A stretch of DNA of 17,294 bases, from positions 1 through 17,294 of the forward strand of contig CAJWZI010000009.1 in assembly GCA_913049615.1 (NCBI GenBank), written 5' to 3'. This DNA comes from an uncultured Alphaproteobacteria bacterium (GTDB lineage: Bacteria; Pseudomonadota; Alphaproteobacteria; GCA-2731375). Below the pieces are notes generated by a model. The model worked only from the letters and a program-made list of their open reading frames with translations. It was not told where the DNA came from and made no database searches. How positions within the stretch are numbered: the first letter of the stretch is position 1; each line of letters opens with the position of its first letter. Shown here one piece after another: positions 15,312 through 17,294 of this stretch. A program made the position numbers and the translations under genes.

Positions 15312-16112
15312 TCAGTTTGCCGTCATGCCGCCGTCAATTATCAGTTCCGTACCGGTGATCCAAGATGCCTCGTCCGACGCCAAGTAAAGGCAACCCATAG
15401 CAATATCTCTCGGCGTTCCGAACCGGCCGAGCGGTGTAGCTTCAATGCGTTTTTGCGCCACTTCGGGATTTGAATGCCCTGGTTTGGTCATGGGTGTGTC
15501 AACGAAACCCGGGTGAATGGAATTTACCCGAATTCCGTCGGCTGCATATTGAATGGCTGCTGATTTTGAGAAGATGCGCACGGCGCCTTTCGAAGCGTGG
15601 TAGGCAGCATTGGCAAATGATCCGATGATGCCGCAGATCGAGGATATGTTGATTACTGAGCCACCACCGGATTCCCGCATGGGCGCTAACACTGCTTTAG
15701 TGCCCAGGAACGTGCCTGTTGCGTTGACCTCCATGATCTGATTCCATTTTTCCAGGGACTGGTCTTCCAACAAACCGCCAGCTGTCAAGGTCGTCTGGAT
15801 GTTCTGCTGCGGGTCGCGGCCTGAAATACCCGCAATATTGGTTAAGACATCCAGCCGGCCATGTATTTCAACTGTCTCAGCCACTAAATCAGACCATCCT
15901 GCTTCATTCGTGACCTCGAGGGTGCGATAAGCCGCATTGCCGCCACTACTACCAATTTCGTCGACAATTGAATTTCCCATCGCATCATTGACATCACAGA
16001 CCATGACATTGGCACCATGGCCGGCAAAAATCCTTGCCGTTTCTGCCCCTATGCCCGACGCCCCTCCGGTTACGATGGCTACCTTACCCTGTAGCCGGTT
16101 GCCTGTTTCCAT
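15312..16112 (-). CDS. SDR family NAD-dependent oxidoreductase
   Basis: This 266-residue classical SDR has TGGASGIG (15-22), D40 at the end of beta-2 (favouring NAD), active-site Ser157/158 (NISSICG) and YHASK (Y171, K175), with the C-terminus LIIDGGMTAN. The usual NNAG is replaced by TNIAG (91-95). A longer than usual loop (about 98-118, RDPQQNIQTTLTAGG) follows it, probably over the active site. It lies 18 bases downstream of the ThDP enzyme with a strong AGGAGG site, so the two are co-transcribed. By pairing, it may oxidise or reduce an acyloin or hydroxy-acid handled by the ThDP enzyme. The closest named groups are cyclohexanol/2,5-dichloro-cyclohexadiene-diol and 3-alpha-hydroxysteroid-type dehydrogenases, but the substrate is not known. 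Confidence 0.9.
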   Translation of the reverse strand: METGNRLQGKVAIVTGGASGIGAETARIFAGHGANVMVCDVNDAMGNSIVDEIGSSGGNAAYRTLEVTNEAGWSDLVAETVEIHGRLDVLTNIAGISGRDPQQNIQTTLTAGGLLEDQSLEKWNQIMEVNATGTFLGTKAVLAPMRESGGGSVINISSICGIIGSFANAAYHASKGAVRIFSKSAAIQYAADGIRVNSIHPGFVDTPMTKPGHSNPEVAQKRIEATPLGRFGTPRDIAMGCLYLASDEASWITGTELIIDGGMTAN

Positions 16113-16130
16113 TACGTCCTCCTGTTTTGG

Positions 16131-17294
16131 TTAGATAGCCACTTCGATCAGATAAGGTCCCTCGTTGTGCAGGCCCGCATCCATGGCCTTGACCAAGTCC
16201 TCGGCGGTCCTGCAACGGGCGGCTTCTACGCCCATGCTCTTCGCCATCGAGACCCAGTCCAGGTCGGGGCGGTCGATGGACAGCATATCAACTGCGCGGG
16301 GCCCGGGGTTTTGCACCCCCACGTTGGTCAACTCCCCGCGCAGGATATTGTAGGAGCCGTTAGAGAAGATCAGGACGGTAATATCCAGGCCCTCTCGCGC
16401 CATGGTCCAGAGCGATTGCACCGTATACATGGCACTGCCGTCGCCTATCAGGGCGATTACCTTGCGGTCGGGACAGGCAACGGCGGCGCCGACGGATACG
16501 GGCATGCCGTAGCCGATGGAGCCGCCCCGGTTATTCATCCAATCATGCGGTGGGGCACCAGCAGTGGATGGAAAAAACTCCCGCCCTGAAGTGATGCTTT
16601 CATCCACCACGATGGCGTCTTCAGGCATCAGTGCGCTCAGTGCATTGGCGATGGCAGGCAGGGTAATCTCACCCGTGGGCAGGGAACTCCGTTTTGCTGC
16701 TGCAATACCTGCTGGCGCCACATCAAGGCAATCCAACTCGGCTGCCAGGGCCTCCAGAGCGGCTTCCATATCCTCATGGCTACCGGCCAGCGTCTTAGAT
16801 TTTGCCTCGGGGTCCATCAACAAGCTGGGTTTATCCGGGTAGGCGAAAAAAGCCACCGGCTCTCTAGAGCCCACAAGCACTAGATTGCCGGCCTTTTTCA
16901 TAATCTCCTGGGCTAATTCGACCACGTAAGGTATGCGGTTAACCTGCACACGGCCGGCACCCCTCGCCAGCCGCGTGTTGGCGCCTTCGGCCAGAATGCC
17001 GCAGCCTGTCTTGGCAGCAATCCGACCTGCTAATTCCAGGGGACGTTCACGGAGCGCGGCACCGCCCATCAATAAAGTGGCTCGTTCGCTGTTCCGCAGC
17101 ATTTCCGCTGCCGCCTTGACAGCATCGTCGGAAACTTTGGGGACGGCGGGCGGCACATTGGTCTCGCCGACTGCGTCGGCAGGGCCCCAGGCGGTATCGG
17201 CGGGCAGGATCAGAGTGGCGATCTGCCCAGGTGTCTGCCGCGCCACCTCGATTGCCAGGGCACCGTCGCCGGCAATAGTTGCCGAGGTTGGAGA
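16131..17294 (-). CDS. Thiamine-diphosphate-dependent enzyme, acetolactate synthase large-subunit family (5'-truncated by window)
   Basis: 387 C-terminal residues are visible. The frame stays open to the window edge, so the gene starts outside it, and the GTG at 17246 is not the true start. The visible part begins near the end of the ThDP pyrimidine-binding domain, continues through the central domain and ends with the PP-binding domain. The latter has NNRGGSIGYGMPVSVGAA and the ThDP/Mg motif GDG (around 16437-16445), followed about 30 residues later by SNGSYN in place of the usual NNxxYG. Members of this family include acetolactate synthase, benzoylformate decarboxylase and carboligases. No small regulatory subunit (IlvN) is next to it and the downstream partner is an SDR, so branched-chain amino-acid synthesis is doubtful. 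A degradative decarboxylase or carboligase is more likely; this is inference. Confidence 0.85.
   Translation of the reverse strand, partial: SPTSATIAGDGALAIEVARQTPGQIATLILPADTAWGPADAVGETNVPPAVPKVSDDAVKAAAEMLRNSERATLLMGGAALRERPLELAGRIAAKTGCGILAEGANTRLARGAGRVQVNRIPYVVELAQEIMKKAGNLVLVGSREPVAFFAYPDKPSLLMDPEAKSKTLAGSHEDMEAALEALAAELDCLDVAPAGIAAAKRSSLPTGEITLPAIANALSALMPEDAIVVDESITSGREFFPSTAGAPPHDWMNNRGGSIGYGMPVSVGAAVACPDRKVIALIGDGSAMYTVQSLWTMAREGLDITVLIFSNGSYNILRGELTNVGVQNPGPRAVDMLSIDRPDLDWVSMAKSMGVEAARCRTAEDLVKAMDAGLHNEGPYLIEVAI

Noticed and set aside
15196..15387. 63-codon open frame beginning two bases after the MFS stop
   Set aside because: It overlaps the SDR 3' end on the other strand, has no ribosome site of its own and no recognisable domain; probably a shadow frame.

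Overview
The window comes from a mid-GC, free-living heterotrophic proteobacterium. An alphaproteobacterium is plausible, judging from the fused acyl-CoA carboxylase, the HpsN-like dehydrogenase and the many oxidoreductases, but no rRNA or ribosomal gene is present to settle the lineage. Almost everything is accessory small-molecule metabolism. I see no transposase, integrase, CRISPR array, phage gene or complete RNA gene.

Layout: (1) The left edge is AT-rich and carries what looks like the 3' half of an initiator tRNA (61-103), of the kind left at tRNA attachment sites. (2) 254-2928, minus strand: a flavin monooxygenase of the Baeyer-Villiger/FMO type, a PaiB-like flavin-binding protein and the YajQ nucleotide-binding protein, with gaps of 32 and 54 bases. 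(3) 3074-6083, plus strand, divergent from (2): a HisD-family dehydrogenase resembling sulfopropanediol dehydrogenase HpsN, a lambda-crystallin-type 3-hydroxyacid dehydrogenase and an SDR, joined by two TGATG stop/start overlaps. (4) 6423-11797, plus strand: a glutathione transferase, an amidase-signature hydrolase and a 1119-residue single-chain biotin carboxylase (BC-BCCP-CT). (5) 11932-13432, minus strand: a luciferase-like flavin oxidoreductase followed by a methylmalonyl-CoA epimerase-type VOC protein, with the decayed C-terminus of an acyl-CoA ligase just upstream. (6) 13983-15194, plus strand: an MFS transporter. (7) 15312-17294, minus strand: a ThDP enzyme of the acetolactate-synthase family, cut by the window end, and an SDR.

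How the genes may work together (inference): region 3 looks like a three-dehydrogenase pathway for a polyol or hydroxy-acid. Regions 4 and 5 are acyl-CoA themed: carboxylation, epimerisation, a lost CoA ligase, and amide/thioether/flavin chemistry. The same dyad, ACAAT-N7-ATTGT, occurs in the FMO/HisD-like divergent promoter region (2943-2959) and upstream of the GST operon (6366-6382). This suggests that regions 2-4 answer to one regulator, which is not encoded in the window. Substrates cannot be determined from sequence alone.
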